A program made the position numbers and the translations under genes. Below, piece after piece: positions 44,750 to 55,144 of a DNA stretch of 64,000 nucleotides (position 1 is the first letter of the stretch; every line of letters begins with the position of its first letter). The notes under the pieces are model-generated. The model saw only the letters and a list, made by a program, of their open reading frames with translations, made no database searches and was not told the origin of the DNA. This DNA comes from Plasmodium malariae (Eukaryota > Apicomplexa > Aconoidasida > Haemosporida > Plasmodiidae), in the NCBI RefSeq assembly GCF_900090045.1, contig NC_041786.1, positions 2,226,501 to 2,290,500 of the forward strand. Reading direction: 5' to 3'.

Positions 44750-46492
44750 ATGAACAAAAAGAAAAAAAAGAAAACAAAGAATCCCATAAACATAAGTGAG
44801 TTAGAGGATAAAATAAATGTTTTGAATTTTATGAAAGATGACTTTGAAAAAATTTTAATAAAAGAAAATGAAAAGTTCTCTAGCATTTCTTCGGAACATA
44901 CTTCTAAGGAAAAAAGATCATCAACTGAAAAAGAAAAAACGGACATAATTTTAAAAGAATTTATATCATTTTGTGAGGAAAAGAAAAATCTGTTAAATAA
45001 ATATGTACAAACTGCAAATGAAATAATAAATAAAAATAATGAAATAATTGAAAATGAAAAGACAGAAATACAAAAGGTTATTTCCCAAAAGAATGAAGAA
45101 ATAGAATATATTCAACAAAAAATTGAATTGACAGAAAATTATTACAGAGGAATTAATACTGCAATAATGAAACTTCTAAACAATTTAGACTTATTTCTAA
45201 AGTATAAAATGAATATAGAATTAAATTTTGATAAATTAAAGCACAGTAGTAAATCACAAATAAAAGTAAATGATCAACAAAAGGAGAATATGAATACAGA
45301 ACAAAAGGATAACAAGTATATAAACTTTACACGACAGGAAGGTGACATAGTGTTTGTACAAGAATTGCATGAATCAATGGATGAGTATGACAAAAAAATA
45401 TGTAGTATTAGATCTTTCATAAAAAAAAATAAATTAGATGAACAAACAAAAACTTTCTCCCTTCAAAACAGAATAGAGGAAGACCTCTTTAAGCAGCTTT
45501 CCGAGGGACTCGAAGTAGGAAAAAGGCATTATGATAATTTTGATAAGGATTACGATTCATGTAGCGATAATAGCATCAATAACAGCAATAATAATAGTAA
45601 TAACAATAATAGTAATATCCACGCTAGTAATAACAATGATAGTAATGTCCACGATAGTTATAAAATTAATAATAGCTATATCCTCATAGGCGAAAACAAA
45701 GCAAGCAGTATGTTTACGAATAATGAGAATGCAGATCAGCATAAAATAATAGACAAAGGTGATACAAATCAGCGAACTTCAGATGGGACTAACTCTTTAA
45801 AAAATAATGAAAAGAATGAAACAGAGAAGGCTAATTGCGCCAAGAAAATAGGGGAAGAAAACAGCTACATTGAGCATACTGAAAAGGAGTCACATACAGA
45901 GTGGGATGATGAAGCAGAAGAAGATGAGTCAGAAGATGACGAGGTAGAAGATAGCGAGGTAGAAGATAGCAAGGTAGAAGATAACGAAGTAGAAGATAAC
46001 GAGGTAGAAGATAACGAGGTAGAAGATAACGAAGTAGAAGATAACGAGGTAGAAGATAACGAGGTAGAAGATAGCGAGTCAGAAGATAACGAGTCAGAAG
46101 ATAACGAGGTAGAAGATAACGAGGTAGAAGATAGCGAGTCAGAGGATGACATAACTGATGATGTGGGCAATGCAAGAGAGGGTAATGAAAAAGAAAAAAA
46201 TTTTATGACACTTGATGAAAGTGAATATAGCTCTAGGAATACTGAAAAGAACAAACAAAAGTATATGGAAAAAGAAGAAAGTAATTATAAATTCAAAAAT
46301 TCTAAGAAAAAAGATAATACAAATAAGAAAAGTAACCAAAAATTATTAAATGAAACAGAAAATATTGTAAAGAGCTTTTCATCGGACATATACAAAAAAA
46401 TAGTTAGTGATAATATAAATATTCTCATGGACAAAATAAACAAAATAGATTATGATTATATATCTTATTTTGAAAAAAAATTAAAAAATTAA
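44750..46492 (+). CDS. Acidic coiled-coil protein of unknown function (580 residues)
   Basis: I chose the ATG at 44750 (MNKKKKKKTKNPINISELED); an upstream in-frame ATG at 44708 is less likely. A Lys-rich start is followed by long heptad-type helices at about residues 17-165. Then come an Asn/Ser-rich linker and a highly acidic repeat block (about 397-463) built from a Glu-Val-Glu-Asp-Asn unit. The end is basic to mixed and finishes YISYFEKKLKN. There is no membrane segment or signal peptide. The coiled coil suggests a structural or scaffold role. I do not recognise the family. Confidence 0.65.
   Translation: MNKKKKKKTKNPINISELEDKINVLNFMKDDFEKILIKENEKFSSISSEHTSKEKRSSTEKEKTDIILKEFISFCEEKKNLLNKYVQTANEIINKNNEIIENEKTEIQKVISQKNEEIEYIQQKIELTENYYRGINTAIMKLLNNLDLFLKYKMNIELNFDKLKHSSKSQIKVNDQQKENMNTEQKDNKYINFTRQEGDIVFVQELHESMDEYDKKICSIRSFIKKNKLDEQTKTFSLQNRIEEDLFKQLSEGLEVGKRHYDNFDKDYDSCSDNSINNSNNNSNNNNSNIHASNNNDSNVHDSYKINNSYILIGENKASSMFTNNENADQHKIIDKGDTNQRTSDGTNSLKNNEKNETEKANCAKKIGEENSYIEHTEKESHTEWDDEAEEDESEDDEVEDSEVEDSKVEDNEVEDNEVEDNEVEDNEVEDNEVEDNEVEDSESEDNESEDNEVEDNEVEDSESEDDITDDVGNAREGNEKEKNFMTLDESEYSSRNTEKNKQKYMEKEESNYKFKNSKKKDNTNKKSNQKLLNETENIVKSFSSDIYKKIVSDNINILMDKINKIDYDYISYFEKKLKN
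45946..46143 (+). repeat. 15-base coding tandem repeat (unit E-V-E-D-[NS])
   Basis: About thirteen units of gaggtagaagataac, with some gagtcagaagat variants, encode an acidic pentapeptide. The units are nearly identical at the DNA level, so recent slippage or unequal exchange is likely. Confidence 0.85.
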
Positions 46493-46825
46493 TAAAAACG
46501 CATTTTATCATTTTTTATTTTAAGAAAAAAAAGTATACCAAAAAATAAAATTTCTATGTTTTTGGTGTCCTAAGATATATCGTAGCCACTTTTAAAAATA
46601 TAAATAAATTAAACAAAGAATCTACATGATTAAAGATGAAAGCTCTTCTAAATTTAGAGAGTGAAAAGGTTAAAATATAGTTAACCAAAGAGTTGATGGG
46701 TATGAAATAGAACAGCACAAAATTATTAAAAAGCAGAAAATTTTTGAACAGTGCAAAATTAAGCCTTACAAAAGTACACGCCACGAAATAGCATAAAATA
46801 AAGTACCAAAAAAAAAAAAAAAAAA

Positions 46826-46860
<35 letters not shown>

Positions 46861-47006
46861 TAACAGGAAGCTTTATCGGTTCCAAACTAAAAGTCTTCCT
46901 AACGAATTATCAAATTCGCTCAAAGGATGTTACACATCGAAGTTTATATATATAAAAAAAAAAAAAAAAAACAAATAGTTTATACACATTTTAAACAAAT
47001 AAATTA
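46493..47006. other. Convergent region between the coiled-coil gene and NOC1
   Basis: A 76-codon open frame on minus (46784-46554) has fairly balanced, membrane-like composition but no ATG and no supportable upstream exon. A less AT-rich island at 46862-46945, between an (AT)n run (46831-46859) and a poly-A tract, is open in two plus frames. I could not assemble a gene from these. Confidence 0.35.
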
Positions 47007-50000
47007 CTATTTATCTCTTTTTTTTTTTTTCTTTTTTTTTAGTTTAGCAAAATCCGAAAATTCTAGTATATCATCTGTGCGTTCGTTCCCTTCTTTAACT
47101 TTTTTCTTTTTGGAAAAGTGTTTAACGTTTTTTTCATCTTTCGAAAAATTGTTTTGTTCATCGTTTTTTCTTTTTTTCTTTTTGCTTTTATATAGCTTAT
47201 TATGATACAATACATCGTCATCTAGGTTTTTATCTATGTCAAAATTTTTAGTTATAAAATCGTCTAAAAATTCATCTTCTTCCTGTTCCTCATCAATAGA
47301 TGACGCTGAAGCATCACCATCATCTCCTTGTTTCTTTTTAACTTCATACTTATCTTTAAATTTCTTAAAACTATTGTTATTATAAGAATATAGAATATCA
47401 TAAAAATATTTCTGATACATATTATCCATTAATTTTGACTTGACCTTATTTATTTCCTTTGTTTCATCTCTCTTTCCATTGATGCAAGAGTCATGGATAA
47501 AATTATTAAAAATATTAAGTACATTCGTTTGAATCTTTGCATTTTTATATTTTTGCGATAATTTTTCCATTATGTTAATAACTGTACTGGTTGTGTAGGA
47601 GTAATTATGAGAATACTTACCCAAATTGTGATGCGACTGCTTATCCGACTGCCCATGCGAATTGACTTGCAAATTACCTTGCACATTTTCTTGCAAATGA
47701 TCAATCCCTTCACCTTTGCTTGGACATAGATAACCAGGTACACCATCATTATTTCTCACGTCGTCCTTTTTGCCACTCGCTCGATCTTCTTTATTCGAAC
47801 CATAGTTCCTCCTGCCTATATTAATTATAATATCGTCATCTTCGCCAATAATATGGCCATTTACGGCATTGTTTTTATATCCCTTGGAGCTAAGTACACA
47901 CTCTTTTCCTAATTTACCATTTACGATTGACGCGTTTTCACGACTTTTCCTTCCATTTGGATCATATGCTATCTTATCACCATACCTATTAATGGAACTA
48001 CTTTTAATCAAATGGTATTTTTTTGTTTCATACGCTTCGTTGTTAAAGACTGATATATTTCTAAATTCGAATAAGACATGCTTAAAATTATCATTTAACA
48101 ATGTTGAATAATTGTAAAATTCATATAAATGAGTTAGTATAGAGTTAGCATCTAGTGGATTATTTAATGATTTATTATAAGCAAATAATCGATCATTAAT
48201 TTTTGTATCTTCCCCTTTATGATACTTATTAAATTTTATTATATAAGTATTTTTCACATAATCCATATTTTGTTCATATAATTTATTTTCATCATTATAT
48301 AAATATTTCATTAATAAGTTTTTTTTAAAAATTATATATCTTATCATTATTAATGAAAATAAATGAGCACTGGATTCTTTAGAATGAATACTATGTTGAA
48401 ATATTCTTTTTATAAAACTAACATTCCTCATTAAATTATTATCTGTTAAAATTAATACCGTTAGTAAGCTATAAAAACTGTACGTATGTTCACTCTCATA
48501 ATAATTTAGATTTCTTAATATACTATAATAAAAACAGTATACATTGTCATCTATTTGTTGTGAGGAATATAACAAAAGAAACATAATAACTAGAAAATTT
48601 ATTTTAATTTTATACGATTCCACATTCTTTATAATTTTCAGTAAGGACAAGAAATTTAAACTATTCAAGTACTGATTTTCTGCTGATTCGTTTAAGCTCC
48701 TTCCTCTACTGCTAAAACTACTATTATTACGACTTTTTAACATTATACAGTTGTTATAAATTATGAAATAAATGTTTTTAACCAATATACTGGATAACAG
48801 CTTAAGAACTTTTTTACTTAAGTAACCATATAAACAGTACTTGGTAAAAATATTTTCTTCTAATTTTTTTTTCTTTTTTTGATTTTCGCTCTTCTTTTTT
48901 TTCTTTTCTTCCTTCTTCATGGTCACGTTGTTTGCATCTCTCACAGTTTCGTTATGATCTTTTATTTTCATATTATTACTCCATTCGTCATTTGTACTAT
49001 TCATATTTTTCTCATTCTTCCGGGACCCAAATTCTTCGCTTCTGTGATTAGAAGCACGGTTGCTATTCAGCTTCGCCTCCTTTATGCATTTATAATTACC
49101 ACTCGAATTACAAACACTGTTATATTCCTCATTATTTATATTTACTCTTTTGCCATTCTCATGTGGTGAAAAACTAATATTGCGTGAAAGCGCAGCACTG
49201 CTACGATCACACGAACGATTCGCATCATCATCATTATTACTACCATTTTTGTAATTACTATTATTGTAGTTTCTATTACTATTGTTATTTCTAGTATTGC
49301 TAAGCAAATCATCCTTCATACACAACTTAACTTTTTCTTTATGATTTGTAAATTCGTTAATATGTGTATTTCTACTATCTGTTCCATTAAATGGAATACC
49401 GTTCTTCTCAGGCATCTCCTCTGTTTCATCATACGTCAAATCATGAGCTCCTAAGCTATGGTCAGATATGTTGTAATTTTTTACGTCTTCAAAATACCCC
49501 GTATCAGTGCTCTTACATATTATATAACTCATTTTTTGTGTGCTCCATTCACTCAATAATATATTTTTTTTTTCAAATAACTCATATACATTTTTTGAAA
49601 ATATTTCAAAAAGGTATGTTGAAAAGTATATAATATTTTCCGTAATGTCATTAAGTGAATTCGTATTTATTTTATATAAAACGTATAAACATCTGGTAAT
49701 ACTTAAAATATCACTTTTTAATTTTTCATTTATTATATTTTTTCTCTTATTTCTGCTCTTCAACCATTGAACAATATGATCAACACAAAATCTCAAATTC
49801 GATAATATTTTATTAAAAAAATAAAAAGCAATATAACTTCTAACATTTTCTATAGTTATTAAATGTTTTAAAAAATTTAATAGCAATGGATTTCCCTTAT
49901 TAAGCATTATATAACCTTCTAATATGATATTTAATTTTGCAAATTTCTTTTCTTTCTTTTTTAAACAAAATTCATTTATAATATTAGCTGATAAATAAAA

Positions 50001-51530
50001 TACACTAGGTATCAAGCTATACATGGCATTTTTTAACATAAAAATATACTGCAAATATAATTTCTTGATAAAATTTTCGAAAGAGTACAAATATATTAAA
50101 GCATTAAAAAAAAAATAAAACGAAGAAAAATTATATTCCTTAAAATTAAATCTGCTGAACAATATATTTAAAATGTAGTTCATAATACTCTTGTTGTTCT
50201 GCTCAAAATTATGTAAATTATCATTTGGTAAAACAAACATAAATATATGTTTCAAACATTCGAGGATGGACTTTTTTATAAATATGTCTTCCCTATTATT
50301 ATAAAAATCAATTAAAATTTTTACATATACAATATATATTAATGGGTTATTTTTCACTAATATGACCATATTATTAATTCTATCGCTAAAAATGTTATTT
50401 TTGTTATAGATTATTTCTAAATGAATTTTTTCTTCATCCTCCGCGTGCTTTTCTAAAAAAATTCTGTAGTTATCATAAATAATGCTCAGACCGATATCAT
50501 ACACTAAATTGTACACATCGCTCATGTCTACTTTCCTTCTAAGCAGTAGTTTTATATTCACATTGTTGTTCCTGAAGGTGCTATAACTATTACTGTTTCT
50601 ACAGTAGCTGCTGTTGTGTCTGCTATTGTTGCTTCTACTGTTGCTTCTATCATTACTGCTACCGTAAGAATTATTGACATTCCTCACTTCGCTTCTTACA
50701 GCGTACAGTTGCCTCAGATACATAGGTATGCTACTGCATTCAATTGCACTGGAGTTTTCATTGGAATCGTTTATGTTTACACTTCCATTTATTTTTTCTC
50801 CTCTTGACGATGAAATTCGTCGTTTTAACAAAAGTTTTATTTTACTTTTCCAAATTTTCTCATTTAACACATTTTCGTCTTTTTCCTCATCAAAATCAAA
50901 CATTTTTTCCTCTATGTCAACAAAAAGGAGCTTTTGTTGAAAAGATGTATTTGTGTTATGATCCTCCTCTTTTTCATATTGCAGCTTTATTTCTTCATCC
51001 TCTTTTAAATTTTCATTATCTAGATTGCTCTTATTCCGTTTGCTATTATACAATTTTTTTACATACAAATTTATGTTATCGTATTGCAAATTTTTTTTCT
51101 TTTTTTTTAAAACATATTTTGAAACAATATGTTCCAAACCTTTTTTTAAGAAAAACCATGTGTCGCTCAAATCGTAAATTCTTTTTAAATGTACTATAAA
51201 ATTTTCATCTATTTTCTTTAAATGTATTTTATTTTCTACAACATTATTCAGCATATGCTCAATCTCATCGGTAAATAATCTTCTATGATTTTCATTGTTG
51301 TTAAGCACAAAATTGTTAAATCTTTTACTACTACTTTTCTTTTCTCCCTTCACATATGTGTTCTTAATTTTACTCTTCCAGTTATAATTTATACCGAAAT
51401 TTCCCTTCTTTAATTTTGCCTTTTTATTTTTGAAGCTATTGCCCCTTTTCTTGAAATCGTAACCTTTCACATTCTTCTCTTTGTATTTTCTGTTTTTTTT
51501 TTTTTTGTTAACATTTAAATGTTTATTCAT
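47007..51530 (-). CDS. NOC1: NOC1/MAK21-like ribosome biogenesis factor (CBF/Mak21 domain)
   Basis: Predicted nucleolar factor that works with NOC2 in early 60S subunit maturation and export. The family is also called CEBPZ. A basic N-terminus rich in Lys leads to conserved blocks at about residues 80-140 (DLSDTWFFLKKGLEHIV). HEAT-like helices cover about 340-700. The CBF/Mak21 domain lies at about 940-1190, with INFLVIMFLLLYSSQQIDDN, the VYCFYYSILRNL helix, and RNVSFIKRIFQHSIHSKESS. The family Asn-Pro-Leu-Asp followed by a Leu-x-Glu-Phe region follows (NNPLDANSILTHLYEF). An acidic stretch EEDEFLDDF (about 1420) and a Lys-rich tail complete it. At 1507 residues it is longer than the roughly 1000 of other eukaryotes, because of Ser/Asn/Arg-rich inserts. 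One exon. Confidence 0.75.
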   Translation of the reverse strand: MNKHLNVNKKKKNRKYKEKNVKGYDFKKRGNSFKNKKAKLKKGNFGINYNWKSKIKNTYVKGEKKSSSKRFNNFVLNNNENHRRLFTDEIEHMLNNVVENKIHLKKIDENFIVHLKRIYDLSDTWFFLKKGLEHIVSKYVLKKKKKNLQYDNINLYVKKLYNSKRNKSNLDNENLKEDEEIKLQYEKEEDHNTNTSFQQKLLFVDIEEKMFDFDEEKDENVLNEKIWKSKIKLLLKRRISSSRGEKINGSVNINDSNENSSAIECSSIPMYLRQLYAVRSEVRNVNNSYGSSNDRSNSRSNNSRHNSSYCRNSNSYSTFRNNNVNIKLLLRRKVDMSDVYNLVYDIGLSIIYDNYRIFLEKHAEDEEKIHLEIIYNKNNIFSDRINNMVILVKNNPLIYIVYVKILIDFYNNREDIFIKKSILECLKHIFMFVLPNDNLHNFEQNNKSIMNYILNILFSRFNFKEYNFSSFYFFFNALIYLYSFENFIKKLYLQYIFMLKNAMYSLIPSVFYLSANIINEFCLKKKEKKFAKLNIILEGYIMLNKGNPLLLNFLKHLITIENVRSYIAFYFFNKILSNLRFCVDHIVQWLKSRNKRKNIINEKLKSDILSITRCLYVLYKINTNSLNDITENIIYFSTYLFEIFSKNVYELFEKKNILLSEWSTQKMSYIICKSTDTGYFEDVKNYNISDHSLGAHDLTYDETEEMPEKNGIPFNGTDSRNTHINEFTNHKEKVKLCMKDDLLSNTRNNNSNRNYNNSNYKNGSNNDDDANRSCDRSSAALSRNISFSPHENGKRVNINNEEYNSVCNSSGNYKCIKEAKLNSNRASNHRSEEFGSRKNEKNMNSTNDEWSNNMKIKDHNETVRDANNVTMKKEEKKKKKSENQKKKKKLEENIFTKYCLYGYLSKKVLKLLSSILVKNIYFIIYNNCIMLKSRNNSSFSSRGRSLNESAENQYLNSLNFLSLLKIIKNVESYKIKINFLVIMFLLLYSSQQIDDNVYCFYYSILRNLNYYESEHTYSFYSLLTVLILTDNNLMRNVSFIKRIFQHSIHSKESSAHLFSLIMIRYIIFKKNLLMKYLYNDENKLYEQNMDYVKNTYIIKFNKYHKGEDTKINDRLFAYNKSLNNPLDANSILTHLYEFYNYSTLLNDNFKHVLFEFRNISVFNNEAYETKKYHLIKSSSINRYGDKIAYDPNGRKSRENASIVNGKLGKECVLSSKGYKNNAVNGHIIGEDDDIIINIGRRNYGSNKEDRASGKKDDVRNNDGVPGYLCPSKGEGIDHLQENVQGNLQVNSHGQSDKQSHHNLGKYSHNYSYTTSTVINIMEKLSQKYKNAKIQTNVLNIFNNFIHDSCINGKRDETKEINKVKSKLMDNMYQKYFYDILYSYNNNSFKKFKDKYEVKKKQGDDGDASASSIDEEQEEDEFLDDFITKNFDIDKNLDDDVLYHNKLYKSKKKKRKNDEQNNFSKDEKNVKHFSKKKKVKEGNERTDDILEFSDFAKLKKKKKKKRDK

Positions 51531-52221
51531 GGTATATAATTCAAAAGAAGTTCAAAATGTTCTACTTCATATATACATATATATATCGTATTATACAAAA
51601 ATGCGACAATCTACTGTTTTCATTTTTTAATTATAAAAATGCTGGAGTAAAACTCCTTAATATGAATAACTATAAATGAATGAGAATATGTTCATGCAAA
51701 TAAATATAAACAGGTAAATTTCATACATATTACATATTTACTGAATAAAATGGTTATTACAGAATATGCTTCGGTATACATATATACATATATTTTTATA
51801 TATATATATTTCTTGCTCTCTGTATGTGATGTAATATATTTTTATTTTATTTTATTTTTTTATTGTATGTATAAAAAAATTACACTATTAAGGGAAATCG
51901 CCTTTTCTCATTTCCTGAAATCTTTAAAATTTTAACTGCATTTTTAAAAATGGTTCTTCACATTTCAGCCATATTAAGATAATACTAAATAAAACATATT
52001 TTAAAATAAAAATTGGCTAAGAAAATAAATACAATTTTAAATACGAAAGGAAAAAATCTGTAAGGATAAATTTTTAATAATAAATACTCAAATACATTCA
52101 TCAGCAAACAGAGGTATCTTGCAATAAACAAGGCAAGCAGATATTTGATTTATTACTTGGTTAACCGAAGCGTTTGTATATGAAAAAAATATTTGCATAA
52201 ATATATATTTATATTAATACA

Positions 52222-52223
<2 letters not shown>

Positions 52224-52274
<51 letters not shown>
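52224..52274. repeat. (AT)n microsatellite
   Basis: One of the longest alternating AT runs in the window, upstream of NOC1. Confidence 0.8.
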
Positions 52275-52278
<4 letters not shown>

Positions 52279-52728
52279 TTATATATATTTTTTTTTGTTA
52301 AGAACATATGCATATTGTGGAGAAAAAAAGGCTCTACATATTTTTATTTTTATAATAACATATATTTATTTACTAACTTTTCTGATAATATTGCTATTCT
52401 GTAACATAATGAAAAATGTATTTTTCAAAATCTCCTGTATATTTATCATTTTTGATGTTCGATGTTCTTAGATAGGTATGAAATATTGTATAGAATAAGA
52501 AAAAATGCAAATTTAAAAAAAAATGAAAATAGCCAATTAACACGTCAGAACAAAAAAAAAAAAAAAAAATTATAAATTAATTTGTAGCATTGAATTTTTC
52601 TTAAATATAATAGACAAAAATATTTTATTTTTATTTTGTAGTATTTTAGATCTGTTTTATTAAGGAAATTTAAGAATTTGATGTATGTATGCAAAATAAT
52701 AATTGGCATTTTAAGTAGTTATTTCATA

Positions 52729-52848
52729 AAATTAAATGTTATTAAGTTAAATGTTTTGAAATTATATGTTTTGAAATTATATGTTTTGAAATTAAATGTT
52801 TTAAAGTTAAATGATTTTAAGTTAAATGATCTTACGTTAAATATATTC
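52729..52848. repeat. 15-base tandem repeat, eight units (GTTTTGAAATTAAAT-like)
   Basis: Eight units of 15 bases, each translatable on plus as Lys-Leu-Asn/Tyr-Val/Asp-Leu. The array starts within a weak open frame at 52678 and ends 36 bases before the stop of the 50-residue minus-strand gene. It is probably non-coding. Confidence 0.75.
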
Positions 52849-52883
52849 ATGATACATGTTTTTTTATAAAATTTAAGCTTTAA

Positions 52884-53036
52884 CTATAAATGATAATAGT
52901 GTGGAGAAAATAAAACTTTTTCTTTTTTTCTATTTTCCCAATATTTTGCTTCGTCCATAAAATTGTTAATGATCCTAATATTATGGGATAATGTACGTAC
53001 CTCTCTATACTGAAGTCTTATGTGTTCATACTTCAT
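52884..53036 (-). CDS. Small protein of 50 residues, unknown function
   Basis: A complete ATG-to-TAG frame with an in-frame stop shortly upstream. It begins MKYEHIRLQYREVRTLSHNI and ends with a charged helix and SPHYYHL. Composition is balanced (Arg, His, Glu, Trp and Met present), there is no low complexity, and the local DNA is less AT-rich than the flanks. All this argues for real coding, although 50 codons alone can occur by chance here. The helix is strongly basic and amphipathic, with no membrane segment and no Cys. I recognise no family; mitochondrial or ribosomal small subunits are possibilities. It was missed because it is below 60 codons. Confidence 0.5.
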   Translation of the reverse strand: MKYEHIRLQYREVRTLSHNIRIINNFMDEAKYWENRKKEKVLFSPHYYHL

Positions 53037-53515
53037 TATAGCAAATGTGAGTAATTATATATAGACATTTTAATATTTTTCATAATATTTCTAATTTTCC
53101 TTATGGTTATATTTATACTATATTTTACTGTTGCAAAATACGGGGAATAAAAGTTAATAGGTTTTTATATTTTAACAAAATGTGAAATTCAAAAAAAGGG
53201 AAGGAAATGAATATTATAAATTTTAACTAAAAAATGTGCAAAATGGGAGAAAAAAAAAAAAAAAAAAAATCAAACTATGATTACAGCTACAATCTTTTTT
53301 TATTTTTTTTCATTTAACAAGGGTAACGAATGGTTTGGTGAAGGAAAAAAAAAAAAATAAAATAAAGTGACATAAAATAAAACGAAACAGAATAAAACAA
53401 AACATAATAAAACGAAACAAAATAAAACGACAGAAAACAAAACAAAATAAAACAACACATGCATGTCTGTCTGTATACATACACATTTTCATACAAGTAA
53501 AAATACGATTTGAAT
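53037..53515. other. Spacer between the 50-residue gene and the 495-residue gene
   Basis: AT-rich, with an A-tract at about 53249-53269 and an AAAACAAAATAAAACG-type repeat at 53340-53460. No gene seen; the frames across the repeat are Phe/Cys-rich shadows. Confidence 0.45.
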
Positions 53516-55144
53516 TTATGAACTTTTAGACACTTTACTTAGCTTCAAAATAGAATTATGAATAATATAAAACGATTTTTCACAAATTTTTTTCATATGA
53601 ATGTTTATGTCTTTCACTCGATTAGCTGTTTGAATAACAAAGTCCCTAAAAAAAAAAAAAAAAAAAAAAAAAATAGACTTACGTATATATGAAGAAATAA
53701 GGGAAAAAATTTATTGCACATTACACACACATAAGCAGACAAAGAATTAGCAAAGAGAGGAATGTGAAAAGCATTGTTTTACTCACTTTGGTGAATCAAA
53801 ATGTCTAATGGCACTTTTTGTTGTTAAATACACATCTTTTGAAAAATTAAAAAGGTTATTTTTTATGTCATAATAAAATTCTACATCTTTTAAGTTATTA
53901 AATTTTTCCCATTGAATATTTTTAAAATAATTTCTAAAAGAATTGCTTATAATTTGAACATTTTTGTACGGATAATATATGGGTTTAAAAATTATCTGAT
54001 TTTTATAAAAAGGAAAGTCAAAGTATAAATTTTCTAAATTTTTGTTAACTGCTGTACTATCATCTTGTGGCTGATCTAAGGAATATACATTTTGCTCAAT
54101 TAATAACCCGAAGCATTTCTTTACTGCTCTTTCTTGCGAGTATATATGTGTTCCTATACATAAGCTTGATTTTAAATTTTTTTCATAAGGTGATAAATAT
54201 AAGTCATTATATATCGTTTTTTTTTCTTTTTTCTTCTTAAAAAAATAATTTTTAAGAATATTATAATTTTTTATAAAGAAGTCGTTTGCCTCATTATGAC
54301 GAGGGTTATGTTCATAGTTCATTGCATGAATATCGTTGTTATTGTGTTGTTTCCTATGTTCTATTTTCGAAACAACATTTTTTTTGGTTAATATTTTATT
54401 AATGGCATCCTGTGAATAAATTTTATTAAAGGGTATCATCTTATAAAAGTAAAATGCATTGTTATCATTTACTCCTAGGCAATTTATGTTAATATTTTCG
54501 TTTATGTCTAAAAAGGAAATCCCTTTGCACACTCCTATTGATTCAAAAATGATATTGTTGTTAATATTTTTTTTCACAAATTCATCATTATATGAATCCA
54601 CAAATTCTATTACAAATTTTTTATCCCTGTTTTTTGCTTTTTTTTTTTTTATCCCAAATAAATTAACAGGAAAATCGTGGTAATTAAATATGTCCATTAT
54701 GTGCAATTTTTTATTATCATCGGCATCGTCATCTTCGTCATATTCTCTAAATTTATAAAAGCTCTCATTTAAAAAATCATTGTGTTTACTTCTTTTTCCA
54801 AAATGTATAGGTATTTCAAATTCATCATCATTTACACTGTTTTTTTTTTCCTGTTTTATGGTATTTTTATTTCTATTAATATGTTTAACGTTCTCCTTTC
54901 CCCTACTAATTCCATCATTATCTTTGTTACTTTTCACGGATTCTTTTGGCAAATAATTGTTAAAAATTAACAATCTATTTTTCTCGTCATCTATTTTATT
55001 TTTTTCTGAATTTCCTTTTTTCTCATGTTTTCCTTCATCCATTTTGTTAATGGATACTTCCATTTCTTCACTGTCAAAAAGAATGTCAATGTTTTTTTTT
55101 CTTATTTTTCTTTCATTGTTTTTTTCCTCATTATTATCATTCAT
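53516..55144 (-). CDS. Conserved-type protein of unknown function, two exons (495 residues)
   Basis: Exon 1 runs 55144-53787 from MNDNNEEKNN and ends CCAAA at donor GTGAGT. Exon 2 (53645-53516) follows a long T-tract and TTTAG, completes the Lys codon, and adds 42 residues beginning DFVIQTANRVKDINIHMKKI. An upstream ATG at 55159 would add five residues. The N-terminal half is charged and disordered. The folded-looking part starts near residue 160 with KKFVIEFVDSYNDEFVKK. The C-terminus (about 400-495) is helical and amphipathic and spans the splice junction, which supports the join. There is no signal peptide or membrane segment. I do not recognise the family. Confidence 0.7.

Larger units (their letters stand above)
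51531..52883. other. Intergenic region upstream of NOC1
   Basis: AT-rich, with an (AT)n run at about 52224-52274 and a 15-base tandem repeat at 52729-52848. A 36-codon ATG frame on minus (52198-52088) is Cys-containing and protein-like but too short to claim. It could be an upstream ORF of NOC1 or a first exon. Confidence 0.35.

Noticed and set aside
46554..46784. 76-codon membrane-like minus frame
   Set aside because: No ATG, and no upstream exon with a usable acceptor was found. Kept only as a note in the intergenic entry.
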